64,000 bases of DNA from Pseudoroseomonas cervicalis (lineage in GTDB: Bacteria > Pseudomonadota > Alphaproteobacteria > Acetobacterales > Acetobacteraceae): the NCBI RefSeq assembly GCF_030818485.1, contig NZ_JAUTAJ010000004.1, positions 1,839,001 through 1,903,000 of the forward strand, read 5' to 3'. The notes beneath the pieces are model-generated. The model was not told the origin of the DNA and did not search any database. It saw only the letters and a program-made list of their open reading frames with translations. Shown here piece by piece: positions 48,747 to 56,581 of the stretch. Numbering within the stretch: position 1 is the stretch's first letter; every line of letters starts with the position of its first letter. The position numbers were made by a program, and so were the translations under genes.

Positions 48747-49574
48747 ATGGCCAGCGACAGCCGAGACGGCATCGAGACGGATTTCCGCCGCCGCATGTCC
48801 TATGGCGACTATCTGGGGCTGGAGCGGCTGCTGGCCGCGCAATCGCCGCTCTCCGGCCAGCATGACGAGATGCTGTTCATCATCATCCACCAGGTGCAGG
48901 AGCTGTGGATGAAGCTGATGAACCACGAGCTGGACCTGGCGGTGGCCCGGCTGCGCGCCGATGATCCCGGCCCCGCCTTCAAGGCCATGGCCCGCGTCTC
49001 GCGCATCCAGCGCCAGATGGTCGAGGCCTGGGACGTGCTGACCACCATGACCCCGGCCGACTACCTGGCCTTCCGCGACAGCCTGGGCGCCGCCTCGGGC
49101 TTCCAGTCCTGGCAGTACCGGCTGCTGGAATTCCGCCTGGGCGCCAAGGACCCCTTCATGCTGCGCCCGCACGCCCACCGCCCCGAGGTGATGGCCATCC
49201 TGCAGCCCGCCTTCGACGCCCCCAGCCTGTATGACGAGGCGCTGCGCCTGCTCGCCCGGCGCGGCCTGCCGGTGCCGCGCGCCGTGCTGGAGCGCGACGT
49301 GACCCAGCCGCATGAGGAAAACGAGGGCGTCATCGCCGCCTGGCGGCAAATCTATCGCGACAGCGCCGGGCTGTTCGACCTCTACGAGCTGGCCGAGGAG
49401 CTGGTGGACCTCGAGGACGCCTTCCGCACCTGGCGCTTCAAGCACATGTCGACGGTGGAGCGCATCATCGGCCACCGCCCCGGCACCGGCGGCTCCGCCG
49501 GCGTCGGCTATCTGAAGGCGGCGCTGGAGCGGAAATTCTTCCCCGAACTCTGGTCCGTCCGCACTTCTCTTTAA
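48747..49574 (+). CDS. kynA: Tryptophan 2,3-dioxygenase
   Basis: 275 residues from the ATG after TTGAGGAGGAGCCCC. The all-helical heme enzyme shows MSYGDYLGLERLLAAQ and HDEMLFIIIHQVQELWMKLMNHEL at the N-terminus, containing the active-site His that contacts the indole NH. LGAASGFQSWQYRLLEFRLG follows, then the heme-binding His near the C-terminus in WRFKHMSTVERIIG, and GTGGSAGVGYL. It opens the indole ring of tryptophan to N-formylkynurenine. The kynureninase-like gene is divergent. A formamidase (kynB) is not in the window. Confidence 0.96.
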   Translation: MASDSRDGIETDFRRRMSYGDYLGLERLLAAQSPLSGQHDEMLFIIIHQVQELWMKLMNHELDLAVARLRADDPGPAFKAMARVSRIQRQMVEAWDVLTTMTPADYLAFRDSLGAASGFQSWQYRLLEFRLGAKDPFMLRPHAHRPEVMAILQPAFDAPSLYDEALRLLARRGLPVPRAVLERDVTQPHEENEGVIAAWRQIYRDSAGLFDLYELAEELVDLEDAFRTWRFKHMSTVERIIGHRPGTGGSAGVGYLKAALERKFFPELWSVRTSL

Positions 49575-49653
49575 GCTGCCGGTCAGGGCCTGGACGGCGG
49601 GCGCTGCACTTGGCCGGGCGTGCTTCGGCCCAGGGTGGCGGGCAGCGCGCATG

Positions 49654-49683
49654 AAAAAGGGAGGCGCGAAACCCGCGCCTCCC
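49654..49683 (-). terminator. Rho-independent terminator of the CoA-transferase operon
   Basis: On the minus strand a perfect 10-bp stem GGGAGGCGCG/CGCGCCTCCC with a 5-nt loop is followed by TTTTT. It is 54 bp beyond the CaiB stop. A second perfect hairpin CCGCCTCG-GAA-CGAGGCGG lies at 49699-49717 between them. Confidence 0.85.
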
Positions 49684-49736
49684 TTCCCGTGCAGCGCCCC
49701 GCCTCGGAACGAGGCGGCGGCAGCCCGAAAGAAAAA

Positions 49737-50981
49737 CTATCTCTTCTTTTCGACCAGGATGCCGTCGGTCTTGAGCGCGGCGATCTCCTCGGCGGAGAAG
49801 CCGTGCTGCTGCAGCACCTCGTCGCCATGCTGGTTGAAGGCGGGCGGGCGGGCGCGGGTGCCGCCCGGGGTGCGGGACAGCTTGATCGGCGTGCCCAGCG
49901 CCCGGAACCCATCCAGCTCGGTGACCATCTCGCGATGCGCGGTGTGCGGCTGGGACAGCGCCTCGTCCACATTCAGCACCGGGCCGGCGGGCAGGCCGGC
50001 GGCCAGCAGCCGGTCGGACAGGTCGTGGCCATCCTCCTGCGCCAGGCGCTGCTCCAGGATGGCGGCCAGCGCGTCGCGGTTGGTGACGCGGTCGCCATTG
50101 GTCCGGAAGCGCGCATCGTCCGGCAGCCCCTCCAGCCCGAGGAAGGCGCAGAACTTCCGGAAGGCCGGGTCGTTGCCGCAGGCGACGAAGATCTCGCAGG
50201 TGGCGGTCCTGAACGCCGAATAGGGCGCGATGTTCGGATGCGGGTTGCCGGTCGCCTTCGGCCGCTTGTCATTGAGCAGGAAATTGGCGGCCTGCGGGTG
50301 CAGCAGCGCCATGCCGCAATCATGCAGCGTCATGTCGACATACTGGCCGCGGCCGGACTTTGCCCGCTCCTGCAGCGCCATCAGAATGCCGATGGTGGAG
50401 TAGAGGCCGGTCGCCAGGTCGACGATCGGCGTGCCCATGCGCACCGGCGCCGTCTCCGGCGTGCCGTTGATCGACATCAGCCCGACCATCGCCTGGATGA
50501 TGGCGTCATAGCCCGGCAGCCCGCCGCGCGGCCCGGTGGCGCCGAAGCCGGAGACGCGGCAATGCACCAGCTTCGGGAAGCGCTGGCTGAGCACCTCCTC
50601 GTAGCCCAGGCCCCATTTCTCCATCGAGCCGGGCTTGAAGTTCTCGACCAGCACATCGGCGTCTTCCAGCAGGCGCAGCAGCACCTCCCGCCCCGCCGGC
50701 TTGCCGAGGTCGAGCGCGATCGACTTCTTGTTGCGGTTGACGCCGATGAAGTAGCTGGCGGCATCGCCCTGGAAGGGCGGGCCCCATTCGCGCACCTCGT
50801 CACCCTGCGGCGGCTCGATCTTGATGACCTCGGCGCCATGGTCGGAGAGGATCATGGTGCAGTAGGGGCCGCCCAGCACGCGGGTCAGGTCGATCACCTT
50901 CAGCCCGGCCAGCGCGCCGGCGGTGCGGGCCAGGCCCTTCCCCCCGGCGGTTTCCTCCATCTGCGGCAGGGCATCGGTCAT
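49737..50981 (-). CDS. CaiB/BaiF family (class III) CoA-transferase
   Basis: 414 residues. LKVIDLTRVLGGPYCTMILSDHGAEVIKIEPP opens the fold, DVLVENFKPGSMEKWGLG contains part of the CoA pocket, and GFGATGPRGGLPGYDAIIQAMVG carries the catalytic Asp (about 180) after the GPxxxxPGYD motif. It forms an interlocked dimer. It transfers CoA between acyl groups such as formyl, succinyl or an aromatic acid. It is the last gene of a three-gene operon whose first two genes encode a different (class I) CoA-transferase. ATGA overlap with the preceding gene. Confidence 0.92.
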   Translation of the reverse strand: MTDALPQMEETAGGKGLARTAGALAGLKVIDLTRVLGGPYCTMILSDHGAEVIKIEPPQGDEVREWGPPFQGDAASYFIGVNRNKKSIALDLGKPAGREVLLRLLEDADVLVENFKPGSMEKWGLGYEEVLSQRFPKLVHCRVSGFGATGPRGGLPGYDAIIQAMVGLMSINGTPETAPVRMGTPIVDLATGLYSTIGILMALQERAKSGRGQYVDMTLHDCGMALLHPQAANFLLNDKRPKATGNPHPNIAPYSAFRTATCEIFVACGNDPAFRKFCAFLGLEGLPDDARFRTNGDRVTNRDALAAILEQRLAQEDGHDLSDRLLAAGLPAGPVLNVDEALSQPHTAHREMVTELDGFRALGTPIKLSRTPGGTRARPPAFNQHGDEVLQQHGFSAEEIAALKTDGILVEKKR

Positions 50982-51751
50982 GCGGCATCATCCTTGGTCA
51001 CAGTCACGGGGGTGCGCCGCGCGAAGACGCGGGCGCAGAAATCCGGATAGGTCTCGAGCATCTCGTCGCAGACGGGCCCGCGCAGCAAGGCGAGCTCCTC
51101 CGGCGTCGGATCTTGGGTCACCGGCAGGGTGGCCGGTTCGTCATAGTCGAAGCCGGTGGCGGCGCGGACCGAGGCGGCATCCTCCCCCGGATGCGCGCTG
51201 GCGAGGCTGAAGCGGCCGCGCGCCGGGTCGAACAGGAACAGCGCCTTGCCGGTCAGCAGCGCCTGCGCCGTGCCGCGGCGGAACACGCCGGGCGCGGAGA
51301 GGCCGGGGGCGGAGATATGCTCCACCTTCTCCACCAGCACGCGGGGCGAATGCTCCTCGCGGAACAGGATGGTGCGCGGCGTCATGAAATACATGAAGGC
51401 GCTGCCGAAGCTGCCCGGGAAGCGCACCCCCTGCCCCGGCCAGTCGCCCGTGCCGATCAGATTGATATTGGCCTGGCCGTCGATCTGCCCGCCGCCCAGG
51501 AAGAACAAATCGATGCGGCCCTGGCCGGTCAGGTCGAACAGCTCGCGCGAGCCCTCGGTGAAGGGGTTGCCGCTGCGCTTGTGCAACAGCGACAGGCGCA
51601 CCGGATGGCCCTGCTTCCTCACCAGCCAGCAGGCGGCGGCCGGGATGGGCGAGGCCGCGCCCACCGCGATATGCCGCGCCGGCGGGGCGGCGGGGTCCAG
51701 GATCAGCCGCGCCAGGGCGGCGGCCAGGCGTTCCTCGGGCTGGACGCTCAT
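50978..51751 (-). CDS. Class I CoA-transferase-like beta subunit (GctB/IpdB type)
   Basis: 257 residues. The Rossmann-like fold of the beta subunit is evident from ARHIAVGAASPIPAAACWLV, LSLLHKRSGNPFTEG and IDLFFLGGGQIDGQANINLIG. At the position where the catalytic Glu (ESG or ENG) normally stands, this protein has KRSG. Mycobacterial IpdB also lacks that Glu and works as a ring-opening hydrolase, so an analogous non-transferase role is possible. It overlaps both neighbours by ATGA. It is presumably the partner of the alpha subunit upstream. The substrate is unknown. Confidence 0.82.
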   Translation of the reverse strand: MSVQPEERLAAALARLILDPAAPPARHIAVGAASPIPAAACWLVRKQGHPVRLSLLHKRSGNPFTEGSRELFDLTGQGRIDLFFLGGGQIDGQANINLIGTGDWPGQGVRFPGSFGSAFMYFMTPRTILFREEHSPRVLVEKVEHISAPGLSAPGVFRRGTAQALLTGKALFLFDPARGRFSLASAHPGEDAASVRAATGFDYDEPATLPVTQDPTPEELALLRGPVCDEMLETYPDFCARVFARRTPVTVTKDDAA

Positions 51752-52572
51752 GCCGCTGCCTCCGCGCGCGTGCCAAACACATGCTGCTCCACCCAGGCAT
51801 CGAAGCCCGCCTGGGTCTTGGCCGCGCGGGCATAGGCCGCGACATAGTCGGCATCGAAGCCGTATTCATCGAGCAGCGCCACCGGATGCGCGCCGCGCGC
51901 GGCCAGCGCCACCGCCTCGATATAGGTGCCGCTGATGGTGCCGGGGGCGGTGCGCTCATCCTCCAGCAGATTGCCATCGAAGAGCCGTTCCACCGTCACC
52001 ACGGCGCGCTTCGCCGCATGCGCCAGCGTCGCGCATTCGCGCCGCCGCCCGACCCAGACATTGCCTTCGCGATCCGCCATGACCCCGTGGAACACCGCGA
52101 CATCCGGCGACAGCGCGGGCAGCAGCACGATCGGGTCGCCGCCTTCGGCGAAGGGGTTGTCGATGACGCGCCAGTCGGGGCGGTTGGCCAGGATGTCGCT
52201 GCCGATCAGCCCGCGCAGCGGCATGAAGGGCACGCCCTTCTCCGCCGCCTGCAGCATGGTGTGGATGGCCGGGCAGGTGGCGTCGCGCAAGCTGATGCGG
52301 CCTTCCTTCAGCGCCGCGCTGAAGCGCGGGGCGAAGCCGGCCTCGCCCAGGCTGACGGCGCTGGTCTGGATCTCGGCGACGCAGCCGGCGCCGACCAGCA
52401 GATCCGTGGCGAAGCCCGAGACCGGGACGCCCAGCAGCCGCAGCCCGCGCGCGCCACGGCGGATCAGCGCCTTCGCGATGGCCAGGGATGGCAGCGAATT
52501 GTCCGGCGGCAGCGCCACCAGCGCCCCGTCGGGAATGCTGGCGGCCAGCGCCTCCACGGTCTGTGGGGTCAT
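51748..52572 (-). CDS. Class I CoA-transferase-like alpha subunit (GctA/IpdA type)
   Basis: 274 residues. The GALVALPPDNSLPSLAIAKALIRRG start corresponds to the SVxxGG-type loop of class I alpha subunits. LLVGAGCVAEIQTSAVSLGEAGFAPRF, then DVAVFHGVMADREGNVW, are typical of GctA/IpdA-like proteins. It is first in the minus-strand operon with its beta subunit and a CaiB enzyme. It forms a heterotetramer with the beta subunit. The 73 bp upstream to the divergent GNAT gene should hold the promoter. Confidence 0.85.
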   Translation of the reverse strand: MTPQTVEALAASIPDGALVALPPDNSLPSLAIAKALIRRGARGLRLLGVPVSGFATDLLVGAGCVAEIQTSAVSLGEAGFAPRFSAALKEGRISLRDATCPAIHTMLQAAEKGVPFMPLRGLIGSDILANRPDWRVIDNPFAEGGDPIVLLPALSPDVAVFHGVMADREGNVWVGRRRECATLAHAAKRAVVTVERLFDGNLLEDERTAPGTISGTYIEAVALAARGAHPVALLDEYGFDADYVAAYARAAKTQAGFDAWVEQHVFGTRAEAAA

Positions 52573-52645
52573 CTTTGGGTTCCTCCGTTGCGTCCACCAT
52601 ACCCCCTTCGGCGCGGGGGGGAAGTCGGGTTAGGCTGGCCGCGCC

Positions 52646-53224
52646 ATGCCAGACCCCGTGACGCTGAACGGCCCCCGCCTGACGCTGCGCCCCTATACCG
52701 AGGCCGACCGCGACGATTTCGCCGCGATGAACGCCGATCCGCGCGTCATGCGATACTTCCCCGCCGCGTTGGACCGCGCGGAGTCGGATGCCTTCATGGA
52801 CCGGATCACCGCGCATCTGGCGCAGCATGGCTATGGCTTCTGGGCGCTGCAGCGGCATGGGCAGCAGGGGCTGGTGGGCATGTGCGGCCTGGCCCGCATC
52901 CCCTGGGACATCCCCTGGGAGGCGCCCTCCGACCCGCCGGTCGAGATCGGCTGGCGGCTGCGCCCGGAATTCCAGGGCCAGGGCTATGCCGAGGAGGCGG
53001 CGCGCATCGCCCTCGCCCATGGTTTCGGCCCGCTGGAACTGCCCGAAATCGTCGCCTTCACCCTGCCGGACAATCTGCGCTCCTGGGGGCTGATGGAGCG
53101 CCTCGGCATGCGCCGCGCCGGCGGCTTCGCGCATCCGCGGCTGCCGCAGGGCCATCCGATGCGCCGCCAGCTGCTCTACCGGCTGACCCGGCGCGACTGG
53201 ATCGACAGCCGCTTCGGCGAGTAG
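52646..53224 (+). CDS. GNAT-family acetyltransferase (RimJ/RimL type)
   Basis: 192 residues. TLNGPRLTLRPYTEADRDDFAAMNADPRVMRYFP is the typical RimJ/RimL start. The acetyl-CoA loop WRLRPEFQGQGYAEEAARIAL and the ALxxNxxSxGxMERLGMR-like segment LPDNLRSWGLMERLGMR follow. The family N-acetylates ribosomal proteins, other proteins or small amines. Its neighbours offer no clue to the acceptor. Confidence 0.9.
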   Translation: MPDPVTLNGPRLTLRPYTEADRDDFAAMNADPRVMRYFPAALDRAESDAFMDRITAHLAQHGYGFWALQRHGQQGLVGMCGLARIPWDIPWEAPSDPPVEIGWRLRPEFQGQGYAEEAARIALAHGFGPLELPEIVAFTLPDNLRSWGLMERLGMRRAGGFAHPRLPQGHPMRRQLLYRLTRRDWIDSRFGE

Positions 53225-53337
53225 CGGCGCCGGGATCGCGGGGGCAGCCCCGGCGTCGCGCCCGGCACGCCGGGTCGCGCTCGGCGCGATGCGGCGCTTG
53301 ATCTCGCGCAAGGCGGCGGCGCCGGCGCGGCGCTAGC

Positions 53338-54120
53338 ATGCGGCCCATGCTCGCCAATTGCCTGCACGATCTCGCCGCCCTCGGCCCTGGCGGCCTCGCC
53401 ACGCTGATGGGCGGGCTGTTCCTGGCCGGGCTGGCGGGGGGCGCCACGCATTGCGCCGCCATGTGCGCGCCCTTCGTGCTGGCCCAGGCCGCGGCCGGGG
53501 CCGAGCGCAGCGCCGGCGGGCCCTTCCTCACCCGCCTCGCCGGCGCGGCGCTGCTGCCCTACCACACCGGGCGGGTGCTGGGTTACGCGGCGCTCGGGGG
53601 CCTGGCCGGCGGCGCCGCCGGGCTGGTGGAGGGCGCGCTGGGCTGGCCGCGCCTGCTGCTGGCCGGGCTGCTGCTGCTGGCGGCGCTGCTGATGCTGGGC
53701 CAGGCGGCGGCGCGCTTCGGCGCCCTGCTGCCGGCGCGCTGGCAGCCCGCCCATTGGCGGCCCCGGCCCGGCCCGGCGCGGCGGCCGCTGCTGCCGGCGC
53801 GCTGGCTGGGCGCGCTGCTGGCCGCGCCCCAGGGCTGGCGCGGCCTGGGCCTCGGGCTGCTGCTCTCCGCCCTGCCCTGCGGCCTGCTCTATGGCGCGCT
53901 GGCCGGCGCCGCCGCCTCGGGCAGCGTGCTGGCGGGGGCGCTCGCCATGGCCGCCTTCTGCCTCGGCACCGTGCCGGCGCTGGTCGGCGTCGCGCTGCTC
54001 GGCCGCTTCTTCGGCCGCCGCGCCGGGCCGCAGCTGCGGCTGGCCGGCGCCGCCCTCTTCGCGCTGAACGCCGTCCTGCTCGGCGCCCTGGCCTGGCGGC
54101 TGCTCGCCCCCACCGCTTAG
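53338..54120 (+). CDS. Sulfite exporter TauE/SafE-like (DsbD_2-type) membrane protein
   Basis: 260 residues; an alternative ATG at 53347 would shorten it by three. About six membrane helices. The N-terminal FLAGLAGGATHCAAMCAPFVL contains the HCxxMC motif characteristic of the SafE/UreH-2 group. LSALPCGLLYGALAGAAASGS provides a second Cys in the matching position. Relatives are associated with metal handling or cytochrome oxidase maturation. It is unclear which, and the neighbours do not help. GC-rich. Confidence 0.8.
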   Translation: MRPMLANCLHDLAALGPGGLATLMGGLFLAGLAGGATHCAAMCAPFVLAQAAAGAERSAGGPFLTRLAGAALLPYHTGRVLGYAALGGLAGGAAGLVEGALGWPRLLLAGLLLLAALLMLGQAAARFGALLPARWQPAHWRPRPGPARRPLLPARWLGALLAAPQGWRGLGLGLLLSALPCGLLYGALAGAAASGSVLAGALAMAAFCLGTVPALVGVALLGRFFGRRAGPQLRLAGAALFALNAVLLGALAWRLLAPTA

Positions 54121-54186
54121 ACCTTCCTTCACCAACCCGCCGCATCCTCCCCCGGCCGAAATGCCGACGGGAAGGAGGGGTGAGGC

Positions 54187-55968
54187 GTGCCGCTGCTGGT
54201 GACGGGCGAGGTCCCGTCGACGATCATCGAGAACAACCGCCCCGGCGACTGGGAGGCGGTGCTGAACGTCTCCGGCCTCAGCGGCATCCAGGATGTGCGG
54301 CTGACCGGCAATGCCGGCGCGATGTTCGATGCCAGCTACGACGCCGCCACCGGCACGGTGCGCGTCGTGCCCAGCATGCGCTTCGACCGCGAGGCCTACA
54401 CCACCAGCAGCGTCACCCTGAATTTCGGCCTGCAGGCAAAGGTGAACGGCAATTGGGTCGATAGCGGCCGCAACTTCGCCACCTCCCTGCTCGGCGTCGA
54501 CGACACCCCGCCGCACGACCTGATCTTCGCCACCGGCGGCTTCGTGCTGGAAAGCGATCTGGGCGGCGTCATCGGCACGCTGCAGGGCTATGACCGCGAC
54601 ACCTCCAAATCCGCCCTGACCTATCGCGTGCTCTGGCCGGACGAGGCCTATTTCGAGGTCGTCGACGGCAATGTCCTGAAGCTGCGCGACGGCGTCGACC
54701 TGCTGCGCGAGGGCGGCACGCTGCGCCCGGTGATGATCGAGGTGTCCGACGGCAAGCAGGAGGCGAATTTCCTGCTCAATGTGCAGGTGCTGAACACCAC
54801 CGATATCGACAGCATCCCCGCCCCCCCGGCGATCGAGCTGCCCCCCGCGCCGCCCCCGCCCAGCCCGCCACCGCCCAGCCCGCCACCGCCCAGCCCGCCA
54901 CCGCCGAGCCCGCCACCGCCGAGCCCGCCGCCTCCCAGCCCGCCACCGCCGAGCCCGCCGCCGCCCAGCCCGCCGCCGCCCAGCCCGCCACCGCCCAGCC
55001 CGCCACCGCCGAGCCCGCCGCCGCCGAGCCCGCCGCCGCCCAGCCCGCCGCCACCCGGCCCGCCACCGCCGGGTGCCGGCGGCGATCCGCCATCGCCCAC
55101 CCATCCGCCGCCGCCCCCGCCGGCCGATGACGCGCATCTGGTGGCCGAGGCCGGCCCGGCCCTGACCAGCAGCCTCTCCCTGCACTGGCAGGCGGAGCGC
55201 CACGCGCTGGGCCTCGGCGGCGAGATCCATCTCTCGCTCAGCAGCGGCACCCTGCTCTGGCTGTCCGAGACCGACCAGCAGGGCCTGGCCAGCGGCAGGC
55301 TGACCCTGCCCGGCATGGCCGATGCGCAGGAGGTGCTGCGCCTCGACACCGCTCCCTCCGGCCATGCCGGCGGCCCGATGCTGCTGGCCTGGTCCGCCGG
55401 GGCGGAGGATGCGGTGGACCTCGCCGGCGCGCTGCGCGGCCTGCTCGGCGACGGCGCGGTGCAGACCGCGCTCGCCGGGCGCGATGGCGGGCTGCTGCTG
55501 GCCACCCTGCAGCATCTGGTCGGCAAGCCCCAGCCCGACGCCATGCCGGTGGAATTCCACATCGCCGGCAGCCTGGAGACCCCGGACCCGCTGCCCAAAC
55601 TGCCCGGCGGCGAGGGCGACGGCATGGGCAAGCTGCTGGCGCTGGCCTGCGACACCCTGCTCGGCCGCGCCCCCGATGCCGGCGACATCGCCCGCTGGGG
55701 CAACGCCCTGGCCGAGGGCAGCCTGGATGCGCGCGGCCTGGTCCAGGCCATCATGGCCAGCCCGGAATTCCAGGTGCTGCATGCCGGCGAGTCCGACCAC
55801 GACTTCGTCGCCAATCTCTACCGCCACGTCCATGCCGAGGAGATGGACGCCACCGCCCTCGGCCATTGGGTGGAGATGCTGGCCAGCCACGCCGTCGACC
55901 GCGCCGATGCCGTGCTGGCCATCGGCCTGGCCCCGCAGCACCATGACGAGGCCCTGCCCGGCCGCTGA
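54187..55968 (+). CDS. Large repeat protein with cadherin-like N-terminus, Pro-rich spacer and DUF4214
   Basis: 593 residues from a GTG start fixed by the strong site GGAAGGAGGGG 7 bp upstream. There is no Sec signal. Residues ~1-215 form beta-rich modules, the second cadherin-like (FVLESDLGGVIGTLQGYDRDTSKSALTY). Residues ~218-295 are a Ser-Pro4 spacer of about 13 units. Residues ~320-475 are a Gly/Leu-rich beta segment. The last ~110 residues match DUF4214 (DTLLGRAPDAGDIARWGNALAEG, ASPEFQVLHAG), common in exported RTX-type proteins. Probably secreted by a type I-like system and surface-displayed, which is an inference. Adhesin or S-layer-associated are options. Confidence 0.7.
   Translation: MPLLVTGEVPSTIIENNRPGDWEAVLNVSGLSGIQDVRLTGNAGAMFDASYDAATGTVRVVPSMRFDREAYTTSSVTLNFGLQAKVNGNWVDSGRNFATSLLGVDDTPPHDLIFATGGFVLESDLGGVIGTLQGYDRDTSKSALTYRVLWPDEAYFEVVDGNVLKLRDGVDLLREGGTLRPVMIEVSDGKQEANFLLNVQVLNTTDIDSIPAPPAIELPPAPPPPSPPPPSPPPPSPPPPSPPPPSPPPPSPPPPSPPPPSPPPPSPPPPSPPPPSPPPPSPPPPSPPPPGPPPPGAGGDPPSPTHPPPPPPADDAHLVAEAGPALTSSLSLHWQAERHALGLGGEIHLSLSSGTLLWLSETDQQGLASGRLTLPGMADAQEVLRLDTAPSGHAGGPMLLAWSAGAEDAVDLAGALRGLLGDGAVQTALAGRDGGLLLATLQHLVGKPQPDAMPVEFHIAGSLETPDPLPKLPGGEGDGMGKLLALACDTLLGRAPDAGDIARWGNALAEGSLDARGLVQAIMASPEFQVLHAGESDHDFVANLYRHVHAEEMDATALGHWVEMLASHAVDRADAVLAIGLAPQHHDEALPGR
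54852..55074 (+). repeat. 15-bp tandem repeat encoding Ser-Pro-Pro-Pro-Pro units
   Basis: About 15 near-identical units of the type CCGCCACCGCCCAGC encode 13 SPPPP repeats followed by two GPPPP. Units differ mainly at third codon positions (CCA/CCG, CCC/CCG), so the array is old enough to have accumulated silent changes. Such arrays readily change length by slippage. Confidence 0.95.
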
Positions 55969-56002
55969 ACCGGCCGGTTGCCCGCCAGGCTGCACGGTAT
56001 TA

Positions 56003-56024
56003 CTTGCGAATGATTATCACATGC
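56003..56024 (+). promoter_or_regulatory. Fur box upstream of an unknown gene
   Basis: CTTGCGAATGATTATCACATGC contains the classical Fur core AATGATTATCA in an otherwise GC-rich region. It lies 36 bp before the ATG at 56060, close enough to overlap a promoter and block transcription in iron-replete cells. Confidence 0.75.
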
Positions 56025-56059
56025 GTCAGCCTGGGCGACCCCACAGGGAGATATGCCCC

Positions 56060-56497
56060 ATGGCAACGCATGGCCTGCCCGCCTGGCCCTGGACCGATTC
56101 CTGCCCCGATTCCCTGGCAGCCCCCGAGGCGCTGCTGCTCGAAGCCATGCGCCGCTGGGCCTGCGCCAGCCGTAGCGGCCGCCCCGCCCTGCCCGCCGCC
56201 CGCCTGCCCCTGATCGCCGAAAACGTGGGCGAGGCCGCGGCCGCTCTCGACGCCGTGCTGCGCGGCGGCGATTTCGCCATCGCCTGCCCGCTCGCCCCGC
56301 ATTTCACCGCGGATGAGCCCGCCCTGCTGCTGGCCTTCGCCCTGGCCCAGCGCGGGCCGCGCCGCGAGGCGCTGGCCGCCTTCCTGCGCCTGCTGCCGCC
56401 GGCCGGCGCTTACGCCGCCATGGGGCCGGCGCTGGGGCTGGGGCTGGCCTTCCGGCGGGCCGGGCTGCTGTTTGGGAATCCGTTGAAGGTGGGCTGA
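56060..56497 (+). CDS. Putative Fur-regulated protein of unknown function
   Basis: 145 residues from the ATG after CAGGGAGATATGCCCC. It is soluble and Ala/Leu-rich with mainly helical character. The N-terminal PAWPWTDSCPDSLAAPEALLLEAMRRW is followed by LIAENVGEAAAALDAVLRGGD and FRRAGLLFGNP at the end. Three Cys are scattered with no metal-ligand pattern I recognise. No homologue name comes to mind. The strong Fur-box match immediately upstream points to an iron-starvation role. It converges with the heme biosynthesis operon, separated by the 68-bp element. Confidence 0.65.
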   Translation: MATHGLPAWPWTDSCPDSLAAPEALLLEAMRRWACASRSGRPALPAARLPLIAENVGEAAAALDAVLRGGDFAIACPLAPHFTADEPALLLAFALAQRGPRREALAAFLRLLPPAGAYAAMGPALGLGLAFRRAGLLFGNPLKVG

Positions 56498-56510
56498 GAA
56501 ACAAAAAAGG

Positions 56511-56578
56511 CCGGGGGAAGGAATTCCCCCGGGCCCCCATCTTTTGTCTGTCAGGGCCGGGCGCCGCTGGCGCCCGGC
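56511..56578. repeat. 68-bp two-hairpin element, copy B
   Basis: Stem 1 is CCGGGGGAA/TTCCCCCGG with a GNRA-type GGAA loop. The spacer follows, and then stem 2, GCCGGGCGCC/GGCGCCCGGC with a GCT loop. It differs from copy A (12686-12753) at 8 of 68 bases. Two of those, at element positions 49 and 65, are opposite each other in stem 2 and keep it paired. It ends 4 bp before the hemY stop, between converging genes. Confidence 0.75.
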
Positions 56579-56581
56579 GGC

